DNA of 13,636 bases, taken from assembly GCA_030705745.1 (NCBI GenBank), contig JAUZPT010000036.1, positions 1 through 13,636 on the forward strand, given 5' to 3'. The translations under genes and the position numbers were made by a program. This DNA is from Bacillota bacterium. GTDB taxonomy: Bacteria > Bacillota > Bacilli > Bacillales > Cytobacillaceae. Positions 6,812 through 13,619 of this stretch are shown piece after piece (within the stretch, counting starts at the first letter, position 1; each line of letters begins with the position of its first letter). A model generated the notes under the pieces. The model did no database searches. It was given only the letters and a program-made list of their open reading frames with translations, and had not been told where the DNA came from.

Positions 6812-6825
6812 GGGTAGAATGATAT

Positions 6826-6839
6826 AGAACGGATGTTCG
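6826..6839. promoter_or_regulatory. SOS box 2 (DinR/LexA operator)
   Basis: AGAACGGATGTTCG matches CGAAC-N4-GTTCG except for the first base. Its centre is 39 bases from box 1. It would overlap the start of the rightward transcript. Confidence 0.8.
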
Positions 6840-6892
6840 ATAATTAGTTAGTTACTTTATTCTTTTTTACATCCATCATCGGAGGCAACAGT

Positions 6893-8152
6893 ATGTTCGA
6901 TTACAGCAAAGTGCCAAAAAATAAAATCTTATGCGTGGATATGAAAAGCTTTTACGCCAGCTGTTCCGCTGTCATGGAAGGACTTGATCCTTTAACGTGC
7001 TACCTCGCCGTTGTCGGCAATCAGGAACGAACGGGAAGCGTGGTGCTTGCCGCTTCGCCACGCCTGAAAAAAGAATTCGGGATAAAAACGGGTTCCCGTA
7101 TGTTCGAAATTCCGAATGATCCCCGAATTCTGATTGTCGAACCGAAAATGGCGACATATTTACGTATTTCGACAGAAATTGGGCGCGTTTTTAATCGGTA
7201 TGTCCCAAAGTCAGCGATCCATACGTACAGCGTCGATGAGAGCTTCATTAAAGTAGATGGTGCCCTTCATCTATGGGGAGATGCGTGGACGATTGCCAGA
7301 AAAATCAAAGATGACATTGAGCGGGAATTTCAATTACCATGTGCGATTGGTATCGGCCCAAATATGCTCATGTCGAAGCTTTGTCTCGATTTGGAGGCGA
7401 AAAAGCACGGAATTTCGGAATGGACATTTGAAGACGTGCCGGAGAAACTGTGGAGTGTTTCTCCGCTCCGGGAAATGTGGGGAATTGGAAGGCGTGTGGA
7501 GAAGACGCTGAATGGGATGGGGATTTTCACGGTCGGACAGCTGGCTCGCTACGATTTGGCAGCATTGGAGAAGAAATTCGGCATCATGGGCAATCAGCTT
7601 TACTACCATGCGTGGGGAGTGGATCTTTCCGAGATGGGCGCACCAATTATTGAAGGGCAGATCAGCTTTGGAAAAAGTCAAATTTTGCTCAGGGATTATA
7701 AAGACGAACAGGAAATCAAACACGTTATTTTGGAAATGTGTGAGGAGGTGGCGTGGAGGACAAGGACACGCCGTAAAGCTGGAAGAACGGTTAGCCTCGG
7801 AATTGGCTACAGCCAGGATGAATTTGGCGGCGGCTTTCACCGTTCCCGGACGATCGAGCAGCCGACGAATGAAACGATGGAGCTTTACCGTATCTGTCTT
7901 GAACTGTTCAAGGAACACTATATCGGAAAGACGGTCCGGCAGATTTCCATTTCGTTTGGCAATCTCGTCGATGATGTCGAAATGCAGCTCAGCTTGTTTG
8001 ATCATGGTTCAAGCAAAAGGCGCGAGCTCGGCTATGTGATGGACCGCATTCGAAACCGTTATGGTTCGGGTGCATTGCTGCGCGCTGTTTCCTATACGTT
8101 AGCAGGTACGGCAAAACATCGGGCTACGCTTGTTGGCGGGCACAAAATGTAG
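6893..8152 (+). CDS. yqjW: Y-family translesion DNA polymerase (PolY2/UvrX-like)
   Basis: A 419-residue error-prone polymerase of the UmuC/DinB superfamily that copies past damaged bases. The palm active site is complete: D16 in CVDMKSFYASC and D115-E116 in YSVDESF. The finger/palm region runs to about 190, a helix-hairpin-helix follows (MWGIGRRVEKTLNGMGI, from 195), and the little-finger domain covers roughly 245-360. A beta-clamp-binding peptide Q365-L-S-L-F369 is present near the C-terminus. The length and the YolD-like gene 20 bases downstream identify the YqjW (PolY2)/UvrX branch rather than PolY1/YqjH. The start ATG 6893 has GGAGG (6881-6885) seven bases upstream. Two SOS boxes upstream predict LexA control and induction by DNA damage. 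Confidence 0.93.
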   Translation: MFDYSKVPKNKILCVDMKSFYASCSAVMEGLDPLTCYLAVVGNQERTGSVVLAASPRLKKEFGIKTGSRMFEIPNDPRILIVEPKMATYLRISTEIGRVFNRYVPKSAIHTYSVDESFIKVDGALHLWGDAWTIARKIKDDIEREFQLPCAIGIGPNMLMSKLCLDLEAKKHGISEWTFEDVPEKLWSVSPLREMWGIGRRVEKTLNGMGIFTVGQLARYDLAALEKKFGIMGNQLYYHAWGVDLSEMGAPIIEGQISFGKSQILLRDYKDEQEIKHVILEMCEEVAWRTRTRRKAGRTVSLGIGYSQDEFGGGFHRSRTIEQPTNETMELYRICLELFKEHYIGKTVRQISISFGNLVDDVEMQLSLFDHGSSKRRELGYVMDRIRNRYGSGALLRAVSYTLAGTAKHRATLVGGHKM

Positions 8153-8172
8153 AAAGAAAGGAGAGAGAGACG

Positions 8173-8511
8173 ATGATTCGTGACCGTGGAAGAATCAAAT
8201 GGACGTCGATGATGCTTCCAGAGCACGTGAAAATGCTCAGGGACTGGGTGAGGGAAGATACGTACGAACAGATAAAAGAAATGGATGAACAACAGCTAGA
8301 ATTGATGAACAACGTTTTGTCAGAGGCGATGGAATTTAATCAGCACGTCACGATCACCCATTATGGCTGCCGAAATTACGAAATCGTCATCGGAACAATC
8401 CATTACTGGGATGAACTGGCCCAAAAGCTTCACATCGTTGACCGCTTTGAAGAAATCCATCGCATTCAGCTCAAAAACATCGTCGACGTCCGCCTGTCAG
8501 GTGAATCATGA
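8173..8511 (+). CDS. yqjX: YolD-like protein
   Basis: A 112-residue protein of the YolD-like family, which in Firmicutes habitually sits beside UvrX/YqjW-type polymerases and has been proposed to act as a UmuD-like accessory factor (proposal, not proof). Seen: the N-terminal signature RDRGRIKWTSMMLPEHVKML, a central acidic helical part (EMDEQQLELMNN), and a C-terminal beta-rich half with GTIHYWD and a final VDRFEEIHRIQLKNIVDV. The start ATG follows AAAGGAG (8157-8163) by nine bases. It lies 20 bases after the polymerase stop, so it shares the SOS-controlled transcript. The hairpin at 8584-8617 probably ends this unit. Confidence 0.9.
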   Translation: MIRDRGRIKWTSMMLPEHVKMLRDWVREDTYEQIKEMDEQQLELMNNVLSEAMEFNQHVTITHYGCRNYEIVIGTIHYWDELAQKLHIVDRFEEIHRIQLKNIVDVRLSGES

Positions 8512-8583
8512 TAAGATAACATATTTTATTAAATACTTTCTGAGAAATCCCCATCTATAAAGTTTGTAATTTTCTGGACGACA

Positions 8584-8617
8584 AAAGGAGCGACTTCCGA
8601 TTGAAAGCTGCTCCTTT
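8584..8617. terminator. Terminator between yqjX and the CDGSH gene
   Basis: AAAGGAGC (8584-8591) pairs with GCTCCTTT (8610-8617); the inner bases add a few pairs. Read on the minus strand it is followed by TTTTG and suits the CDGSH gene, whose stop is five bases upstream. On the plus strand the T tract is short (CCTTTCTG), so action there is weaker. Confidence 0.65.
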
Positions 8618-8621
8618 CTGA

Positions 8622-8831
8622 CTATTCTTCGCTTTTATTTACGCGCACTTCTGATTTAAAAACGCCTTTATGCGATCCATCGCAAAACGGCATGTTCTTT
8701 GACTGCCCGCAGCGGCATAACGAAAAAGCTGGCTTTGTTTCAATTACGTTTCCTTCACCATCAAGCAGTTCGATTTCGCCGGTCACACGGAAGGAACCGT
8801 TATCGTTTACTTTAATTTGAACCTTTGACAT
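8622..8831 (-). CDS. CDGSH iron-sulfur domain protein
   Basis: A 69-residue protein with the full CDGSH zinc-finger-like motif that binds a [2Fe-2S] cluster through three Cys and one His: C39-x-C41, then P48-x-C50-D-G-S-H54. A beta-strand N-terminal part (KVQIKVNDNGSFRVTGEIELLD) precedes it. Members act in redox sensing or cluster transfer; the bacterial role here is unknown. The frame is open to a GTG at 8840, but the AAGGAG site (8840-8845) overlaps that codon, and ATG 8831, eight bases on, is the start. It is divergent from the HesB-like gene yqkB, another presumed Fe-S protein, over a 130-base gap. Confidence 0.92.
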   Translation of the reverse strand: MSKVQIKVNDNGSFRVTGEIELLDGEGNVIETKPAFSLCRCGQSKNMPFCDGSHKGVFKSEVRVNKSEE

Positions 8832-8923
8832 GCTGAACACTCCTTAAAAAAATAATCACATACTCTGTAGATGTTATAGGCTGAAAGCAAAAAAAGCAAT
8901 CAGAAGAAAGTATTTCTCCTCTG

Positions 8924-8932
8924 TGCTAAAAT
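8924..8932 (+). promoter_or_regulatory. Putative extended -10 promoter of yqkB
   Basis: TG-C-TAAAAT (8924-8932) is an extended -10 element; no good -35 is present at the usual distance. It would start a transcript about 20 bases before the yqkB start. Confidence 0.4.
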
Positions 8933-8961
8933 AATGGTATGCATAAGAAGGGGAGGCATGA

Positions 8962-9300
8962 ATGGTAATGGAAATTAACATAACCGAAGCAGCGGTTCAA
9001 AAAATAATCGAAAAAACAGAAGGGCGAAGCGGCTATTTAAAATTAAAATACGACACAGAAGGCTGCGGATGCGCCGTAAATGGTGTACCGGTTCTTTCGT
9101 TGGAAACTGAATTGCAGACGAATGAGATCGTCATCAAAACAAATCGAGTTCCCATCTATATTGAAAGTACAAAGACTGTTTTCTTTGACGAAAACATGAC
9201 GATTGATTTTTCGGCTGCGGTCAATTGCTTTCAATTAAAAAGCCCCGCACAGATCTTAAACGGGCGCATGAGCCTGCTTATCACTGCAAAAAAAGACTGA
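8962..9300 (+). CDS. yqkB: HesB/IscA-like domain protein, YqkB family
   Basis: A 112-residue protein with the iron-sulfur biosynthesis (HesB/IscA) fold. It begins with the typical NITEAAVQKIIEK helix and LKLKYDTEGCGC. It has C35 and C37 in the early CGC and C89 in AAVNCF, but lacks the C-terminal C-G-C found in true A-type carriers such as IscA and SufA. It is therefore more likely a YqkB-type paralogue of unknown role than a scaffold. Two in-frame ATGs compete: 8962 (five bases from GGAGG at 8952-8956) and 8968 (eleven bases); 8962 is kept but the two-residue difference is unsure. A third ATG at 8958 is out of frame. A strong terminator overlaps the stop. Confidence 0.85.
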   Translation: MVMEINITEAAVQKIIEKTEGRSGYLKLKYDTEGCGCAVNGVPVLSLETELQTNEIVIKTNRVPIYIESTKTVFFDENMTIDFSAAVNCFQLKSPAQILNGRMSLLITAKKD

Positions 9301-9319
9301 TTTTAACAGTCTTTTTTTG
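9287..9319. terminator. Bidirectional terminator yqkB / yqkD
   Basis: AAAAAAAGACTG (9288-9299) and CAGTCTTTTTTT (9307-9318) pair perfectly, extended by C9287-G9319, around an ATTTTAA loop. The A run and T run make it a good terminator in both directions for two converging genes. It overlaps the last codons and stop of yqkB. Confidence 0.92.
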
Positions 9320-9330
9320 TATTTCAGTAT

Positions 9331-10275
9331 CTATACGGTTAATTTCTCTCCAGTAACATTGTCAGAATCAAACTCATAATGAACATATGCATCCAAAAAT
9401 TCATCGATGGCCTTTTCATAGTCCGTGCGATTTTCCCTTAGCGAATGGGCGTGATCTCCGTTGATGGCAAGATAGAGCATTTTCGGGCCTTTTTTTCGTT
9501 CAAATAGCTGTTCCGTCATCGTTGGCAGAATATACGTATCGTGCTGGCTGTGTATGAACAGCATTGGATTTCGGATGTTATCAATTACAGAAATGGGTGA
9601 GACATCCGCTAAAGAATAGCGATCGCGTAATTTCAAAAATAGGTCGGCAATCGGCAGGAAAAGTGTTGGCGGAAGCTTCGCTTCTTCCTTTAAACGGTAC
9701 GCCAGCTGCTCTTTAAAATCGGAAAAAGGGCAGTCAGCGATATAAAAATCAGCACCATCTTCAAGCATTCCAGCGTATAGCAGCATGGTCGCCGCCCCCA
9801 TCGATTCGCCATGAATTCCAAGCTGAAGCTCAGGACCAACTTCCTTTTTCAGCCAGCGAACCACTTCTTGTAAATCGAATTTTTCATAATGGCCGTAGCT
9901 TGTTGTTTTGCCACCTGACTCGCCATGACGGCGATGGTCATAAATCACCGCATTAAAACCTCTCTTTAAGAAAAGATTCATATATTTCATCGAATTGACT
10001 TTATTCTCGGTGACCCCATGAGCAAGTATGACATAGCGATTCGTCGCGTGAGGTTCATACAGATGTGCTTTTATCGAATATCCGAAAGGGGAGGGAATGG
10101 ATACGTCCCTGAAGTGCTGGAATTCCCCCAGATCAAGCCAGCCGGCATCCTTCTCCCGCTTCAGGATTAGTTGCTCATCTTTCTTTTTTATAAACATAAT
10201 CCGATTCGTAAAATAAACGCCAAAAGCGGATAAAAAAATGAGAGTCGAAAAGACAATGCGAAACACCTTCCTCAA
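9331..10275 (-). CDS. yqkD: Membrane-anchored alpha/beta hydrolase, YqkD family
   Basis: A 314-residue serine hydrolase of the alpha/beta fold, probably an esterase/peptidase-like enzyme of unknown substrate. A basic start (MRKVFR) and one hydrophobic segment (about 7-22) predict an N-terminal signal anchor with the hydrolase domain outside the membrane. Seen: the oxyanion-side HGVTENK (86-92), the nucleophile elbow G156-E-S158-M-G160, acid D246 (SQHDTY) and H275 in DHAHS. The frame is open to an ATG at 10329, but a clean GGAGGG (10282-10287) six bases before the TTG at 10275 marks that TTG as the start, and the anchor then sits at the very N-terminus. A possible promoter is TTAACA (10321-10326), 17 bases, TATTTT (10298-10303), minus strand. 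Confidence 0.87.
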   Translation of the reverse strand: MRKVFRIVFSTLIFLSAFGVYFTNRIMFIKKKDEQLILKREKDAGWLDLGEFQHFRDVSIPSPFGYSIKAHLYEPHATNRYVILAHGVTENKVNSMKYMNLFLKRGFNAVIYDHRRHGESGGKTTSYGHYEKFDLQEVVRWLKKEVGPELQLGIHGESMGAATMLLYAGMLEDGADFYIADCPFSDFKEQLAYRLKEEAKLPPTLFLPIADLFLKLRDRYSLADVSPISVIDNIRNPMLFIHSQHDTYILPTMTEQLFERKKGPKMLYLAINGDHAHSLRENRTDYEKAIDEFLDAYVHYEFDSDNVTGEKLTV

Positions 10276-10297
10276 TAAAATCCCTCCAATTGTCAGA

Positions 10298-10326
10298 AAA
10301 ATAAACCGGCATATCTTTGATGTTAA
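10298..10326 (-). promoter_or_regulatory. Putative promoter of yqkD
   Basis: Minus-strand TTAACA (10321-10326) and TATTTT (10298-10303) are separated by 17 bases. The -35 matches five of six and the -10 four of six. The leader would be only a few bases ahead of the ribosome binding site. Confidence 0.35.
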
Positions 10327-10347
10327 CATTGGGATAAACTGGAACGC

Positions 10348-10373
10348 AAAAAAAAAGCCGCATGAGGGCGGCT
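10348..10373 (-). terminator. Terminator of the 43-residue gene
   Basis: On the minus strand AGCCGC and GCGGCT arms (10356-10361 and 10368-10373 on the plus strand) enclose six bases and are followed by nine T (10348-10356). It lies 25 bases after the stop of the small gene and separates it from yqkD. Confidence 0.88.
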
Positions 10374-10397
10374 AAAGAAAATAATGACTGAAATACT

Positions 10398-10529
10398 TTA
10401 TTGCTCGGAGTTCTGCCTTTTTGTCGGGTGAAGCTCCTTTGCCATCTCCTCGGCTGCGATCAAGCGCTTGCCTGTCTGAGCAACCGGCTGCCCCTTTTGG
10501 CTGTTTCCCTTATCACGTTTTTGGCTCAT
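10398..10529 (-). CDS. Small basic hypothetical protein, 43 residues
   Basis: I do not recognise a family. The 43-residue product is very hydrophilic, begins MSQKRDKGNSQKGQP, has one amphipathic helix (KRLIAAEEMAKELH) and ends TKRQNSEQ; it has no Cys or Trp and looks largely disordered, a style seen in small Bacillus spore or stress proteins, though no specific match is claimed. Support for a real gene: AAGGGAG (10538-10544) eight bases before ATG 10529, and a strong terminator 25 bases after the stop. The frame is also open upstream to an ATG at 10577 with a perfect AAGGAGG in front, but with only three bases between, giving a possible 59-residue form. A minus-strand TACAAT (10604-10609) could be its -10. 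Confidence 0.65.
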   Translation of the reverse strand: MSQKRDKGNSQKGQPVAQTGKRLIAAEEMAKELHPTKRQNSEQ

Positions 10530-10632
10530 GATTTTGTCTCCCTTCAAAATGTCCTCATGTATAAGATGGGTAATCATAAGCCTCCTTATTCGCCAAAATC
10601 CCTATTGTAAAACAAGATTTTTTTAAAAAAAA

Positions 10633-11538
10633 TTAAAGAGCCGCAGCGTGGAGCCGATAATACGTACTGTCAATCGGCCTTGATAAATGAGGGCGAACAA
10701 TTTCTATTGCTTCCAGCAGCTTAGTAAGATCAACCCCAGTCTGAATTTCCATGCGTTCAAGCATATAAACGACATCCTCTGTGGATGCATTTCCAGCAGC
10801 ACCTGGTGCGAACGGGCATCCGCCGAGGCCACCTGCAGAAGTATCGAAACGATCAATTCCCGCCTGAAGCGAAGCGAGAATGTTCGAAAGGGCGAGTTTG
10901 CGGGTATCATGGAAATGAGCGGTCAAAAGGGTGTCGGGGAACGCCCATTTCAGCTGTGAAAATAAGGTGTACGCCTCGGTTGGAACCGCCATCCCGATTG
11001 TGTCGGCGACGCTTAATTCATCGACACCGGCATCAACGAATTCACCGCATAACTTCAGCGTGCTCGCCTGATTGATTTTCCCTTCATAAGGGCAATAAAA
11101 AGCCGTGGAAATACAGGCGCGGACGAAATACCCTTTTTCCTTAAGTTCTTTGATAATCGGTTTTAATTCAGCCATGCTTTCTTCCGTGCTTTTATTGATG
11201 TTTTTTTGATTGAAGGTGTTGCTTACACCGACGAAAACGGCGACTGCATTGCAATCGGTCATGTAAACACGGTCGATTCCCCTACGATTGGGTGCAAGTA
11301 CAAAATTCCTTGTGTCAGGATCAAGGCAATGCTCAACAATTTCAGCGGCATCGCTCATTTGTGGCACCCATTTCGGCGAAACAAATGAAGTGAGTTCCAA
11401 TTCTTTTAATCCGGCAGTACGCAAACCGGCGATAAACTGTTTTTTTATTTCTGTTGGCACAAACGCTTTTTCATTTTGCAGGCCGTCGCGAGGACCAACC
11501 TCGATAATCGTTACTTTTTTAGGCAAATGAAACGTCAT
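10633..11538 (-). CDS. mvaB: Hydroxymethylglutaryl-CoA lyase
   Basis: A 301-residue TIM-barrel enzyme cleaving 3-hydroxy-3-methylglutaryl-CoA to acetoacetate and acetyl-CoA, the last step of leucine catabolism. It has the family opening V14-G-P-R17-D18-G-L-Q-N-E, the metal-ligand pair H208-x-H210, catalytic C241 in GGLGGCPFAPGA, and N250. The 33-residue gap between H208 and C241 equals that of human HMG-CoA lyase (His233 and Cys266 from memory). Full length for the family; B. subtilis YngG is the likely counterpart. The start ATG 11538 follows AGGAGG (11545-11550) by six bases. It is divergent from the thiolase-scoAB operon, whose products consume its acetoacetate. The minus-strand TACAAT (11565-11570) with a weak TTGCTT 18 bases upstream is a possible promoter. 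Confidence 0.93.
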   Translation of the reverse strand: MTFHLPKKVTIIEVGPRDGLQNEKAFVPTEIKKQFIAGLRTAGLKELELTSFVSPKWVPQMSDAAEIVEHCLDPDTRNFVLAPNRRGIDRVYMTDCNAVAVFVGVSNTFNQKNINKSTEESMAELKPIIKELKEKGYFVRACISTAFYCPYEGKINQASTLKLCGEFVDAGVDELSVADTIGMAVPTEAYTLFSQLKWAFPDTLLTAHFHDTRKLALSNILASLQAGIDRFDTSAGGLGGCPFAPGAAGNASTEDVVYMLERMEIQTGVDLTKLLEAIEIVRPHLSRPIDSTYYRLHAAAL

Positions 11539-11564
11539 GATTACCCTCCTTTTCTCATATTTTC

Positions 11565-11594
11565 ATTGTAGAGCCTTGAAATTAATAAAAGCAA
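11565..11594 (-). promoter_or_regulatory. Putative promoter of mvaB
   Basis: A good minus-strand -10, TACAAT (11565-11570), has a weak -35, TTGCTT (11589-11594), at 18 bases. The leader would be short, reaching the ribosome binding site within about ten bases. Confidence 0.4.
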
Positions 11595-11608
11595 GAATAA
11601 TAGAAATT

Positions 11609-11637
11609 TTGACAAAATAAAAGGAATTTCGTATTTT
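11609..11637 (+). promoter_or_regulatory. Sigma-A promoter of the thiolase-sco operon
   Basis: A perfect TTGACA (11609-11614) is followed after exactly 17 bases by TATTTT (11632-11637), four of six matches. The start of transcription would fall near 11644, 40 bases before the thiolase ATG. A short dyad TTCAC (11636-11640) / GTGAA (11656-11660) overlaps this start and could be an operator. Confidence 0.6.
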
Positions 11638-11683
11638 CACTCGAACTATTTATAGGTGAACAAAGGAAGAAAGGAAGATAAAA

Positions 11684-12871
11684 ATGGGACAGACAGAAGT
11701 AGTCATTGTCAGTGCGGTTCGTACTGCAGTTGGTAATTTTAATGGAAGTTTAAAGGATATATCTGCATCAGAGCTGGGTGCAATTGCAATCAAAGGGGCC
11801 CTCGAACAAGCTGGCGTGAAACCAGAATATGTGGATGAAATAATCATGGGAAATGTTTTGCAGGCAGGACTGGGCCAAAATCCTGCACGGCAGGCTTCGT
11901 TGAAAGCGGGCATTCCTGAAAGCGTTTCCGCGATGACGATCAATAAAGTGTGCGGTTCTGGTTTAAAAGCCGTTCATCTCGCGACGCAGGCAATTGTTTC
12001 GGGAGACGCGGATATAGTAGTGGCGGGCGGAATGGAAAACATGAGCCAGGCACCTTATTTGTTAAAGAACGCTCGAGAAGGCTTTAAAATGGGCGACCAG
12101 AAATTAATCGACAGCATGATTTCCGATGGCTTGTGGTGTGCTTTTAACGATTACCATATGGGCGTAACGGCAGAAAATTTGTGTACCCAGTATGGATTGA
12201 CAAGGGAAGAACAGGATGAATTTTCTGCTTCCAGCCAGGAAAAGGCTGTCAGAGCTATTGAAGCAGGGTTATTCAAGGACGAAATTGTTCCTGTTCAAAT
12301 ACCGCAGCGTAAAGGTGATCCGGTTGTGTTCGACACCGATGAATATCCGAAAAAGGGCACGACAGCAGAAAAATTGGCCAAATTACGGCCAGCTTTTAAA
12401 AAGGATGGCAGCGTCACAGCTGGGAATGCCTCAGGCATCAATGACGGAGCGGCCGCAGTTGTAGTCATGAGCAGGAGAAAAGCTGAAGAGCTTGGAATTC
12501 GCCCGCTCGTTACGATCAAGGCAAATGCAAGTGCGGGTGTGGATCCAAGTATTATGGGCATCGGTCCTGTCACTGCGGTGAAAAAAGCGCTTGAAAAAGC
12601 AGCGATTCGTCTCGAAGAAATTGATCTGATCGAAGCAAATGAAGCCTTCGCCGCGCAGTCACTTGCAGTGGGCCGGGAGCTTCAGTTCAATAAAGAAATT
12701 TTAAATGTAAATGGAGGAGCCATCGCCATCGGCCATCCAATTGGTGCAAGCGGAGCGAGAATCCTTGTTACCTTAATCCATGAAATGAAGCGGCGTAACG
12801 CTCAAAGAGGCCTCGCTACCCTTTGCGTCGGCGGGGGGCAAGGCGTGGCAACGGTTATAGAGCTTGCCTAA
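11684..12871 (+). CDS. Acetyl-CoA C-acetyltransferase (thiolase)
   Basis: A 395-residue thiolase II, normal family length, interconverting acetoacetyl-CoA + CoA and two acetyl-CoA. All catalytic residues are present: nucleophile C90 in [12 protein letters not shown]351 in [11 protein letters not shown] and C381 in LCVGGGQG; the [11 protein letters not shown] box is also intact. By family it could work in degradation or in synthesis of acetoacetyl-CoA; the context (scoAB downstream, HMG-CoA lyase divergent) favours acetoacetate degradation. The start ATG follows AAGGAAG (11671-11677) by six bases. scoA begins 27 bases after its stop, so this is the first gene of an operon. B. subtilis homologues are MmgA and YhfS; I do not assign a symbol because the choice is not clear. 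Confidence 0.94.
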   Translation: MGQTEVVIVSAVRTAVGNFNGSLKDISASELGAIAIKGALEQAGVKPEYVDEIIMGNVLQAGLGQNPARQASLKAGIPESVSAMTINKVCGSGLKAVHLATQAIVSGDADIVVAGGMENMSQAPYLLKNAREGFKMGDQKLIDSMISDGLWCAFNDYHMGVTAENLCTQYGLTREEQDEFSASSQEKAVRAIEAGLFKDEIVPVQIPQRKGDPVVFDTDEYPKKGTTAEKLAKLRPAFKKDGSVTAGNASGINDGAAAVVVMSRRKAEELGIRPLVTIKANASAGVDPSIMGIGPVTAVKKALEKAAIRLEEIDLIEANEAFAAQSLAVGRELQFNKEILNVNGGAIAIGHPIGASGARILVTLIHEMKRRNAQRGLATLCVGGGQGVATVIELA

Positions 12872-12898
12872 GAAAAGAGATAGAAGGGAGAGAGAGGA

Positions 12899-13588
12899 AT
12901 GAAGAAAATTTGTACATCCTTTCACGAAGCAGTGACTGACATTCAGGACGGAGCAACGTTGATGGTTGGTGGTTTTGGTTTATGCGGAATACCTGAAAAT
13001 CTGCTTTTAGCTCTGGTCGAAAAAGGAGTTAAGGATTTAACCGTCATTTCCAATAATTGCGGAATCGACGAATGGGGACTTGGTTTGCTTTTAAACAATA
13101 AGCAAATCAAAAAAATGATCGGGTCATATGTAGGTGAAAACAAGGAATTCGAACGCCAGGTGCTGACGGGAGAGCTTGAAGTAGAATTGACCCCGCAAGG
13201 ATCATTAGCTGAAAAAATCCGCGCGGGTGGCGCAGGCATTCCAGCATTTTATACGCCTGCAGGAGTAGGGACACCAATTGCGGATGGAAAAGAAACAAGA
13301 ATTTTTAATGGGAAAGAGTATCTTTTGGAAGAAGCATTAACGGCTGATTTCAGCCTTGTCCGGGCCTGGAAGGGTGACAAAATGGGCAATCTTGTTTATC
13401 ACAAAACAGCAAGAAACTTTAATTCGATGATGGCGACAGCAGGAAGGGTCACGATTGCTGAAGTGGAAACGCTTTATGAAATCGGAGAACTTGATCCAAA
13501 TTATATCCACACGCCGAGCATATACGTGCAAACATTGATCGAAGGAAAGCAGGAAAAACGAATTGAAAGAATGACGGTGAAAAAATAG
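12899..13588 (+). CDS. scoA: Succinyl-CoA:3-ketoacid CoA-transferase, subunit A
   Basis: A 229-residue alpha subunit of a class I CoA-transferase that moves CoA from succinyl-CoA to acetoacetate. The CoA-transferase signature [12 protein letters not shown] (about 24-35) and the following SNNCG block are present, as are the subunit-A features [18 protein letters not shown] and KAW-type [14 protein letters not shown]. The catalytic Glu lies on subunit B, whose gene starts 31 bases downstream. The start ATG follows AAGGGAG (12884-12890) by eight bases. Length is normal for a stand-alone A subunit. A butyrate-acetoacetate CoA-transferase (AtoD-like) is the main alternative, but the sequence reads closer to ScoA of Bacillus. 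Confidence 0.92.
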   Translation: MKKICTSFHEAVTDIQDGATLMVGGFGLCGIPENLLLALVEKGVKDLTVISNNCGIDEWGLGLLLNNKQIKKMIGSYVGENKEFERQVLTGELEVELTPQGSLAEKIRAGGAGIPAFYTPAGVGTPIADGKETRIFNGKEYLLEEALTADFSLVRAWKGDKMGNLVYHKTARNFNSMMATAGRVTIAEVETLYEIGELDPNYIHTPSIYVQTLIEGKQEKRIERMTVKK

Positions 13589-13619
13589 TTTTTGGCAGTA
13601 GCGGAAAGGAGAGACGATT

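Noticed and set aside
7334..8039. Long open frames on both strands inside the polymerase gene (for example minus 7334-8005 and plus 7512-8039)
   Set aside because: They lie wholly within a gene with full Y-family motifs, lack ribosome binding sites and show no recognisable protein features; they are by-products of codon bias.
10401..10610. Plus-strand 69-residue frame over the small minus gene
   Set aside because: No ribosome binding site; the opposite strand has a well-spaced site, a sensible protein and a matching terminator.
11461..11490. Sigma-54-like TTGGCAC ... TTGCA pattern
   Set aside because: It lies inside the coding part of the HMG-CoA lyase gene, pointing into the gene from the wrong strand, and the spacing is too long for a -24/-12 promoter.
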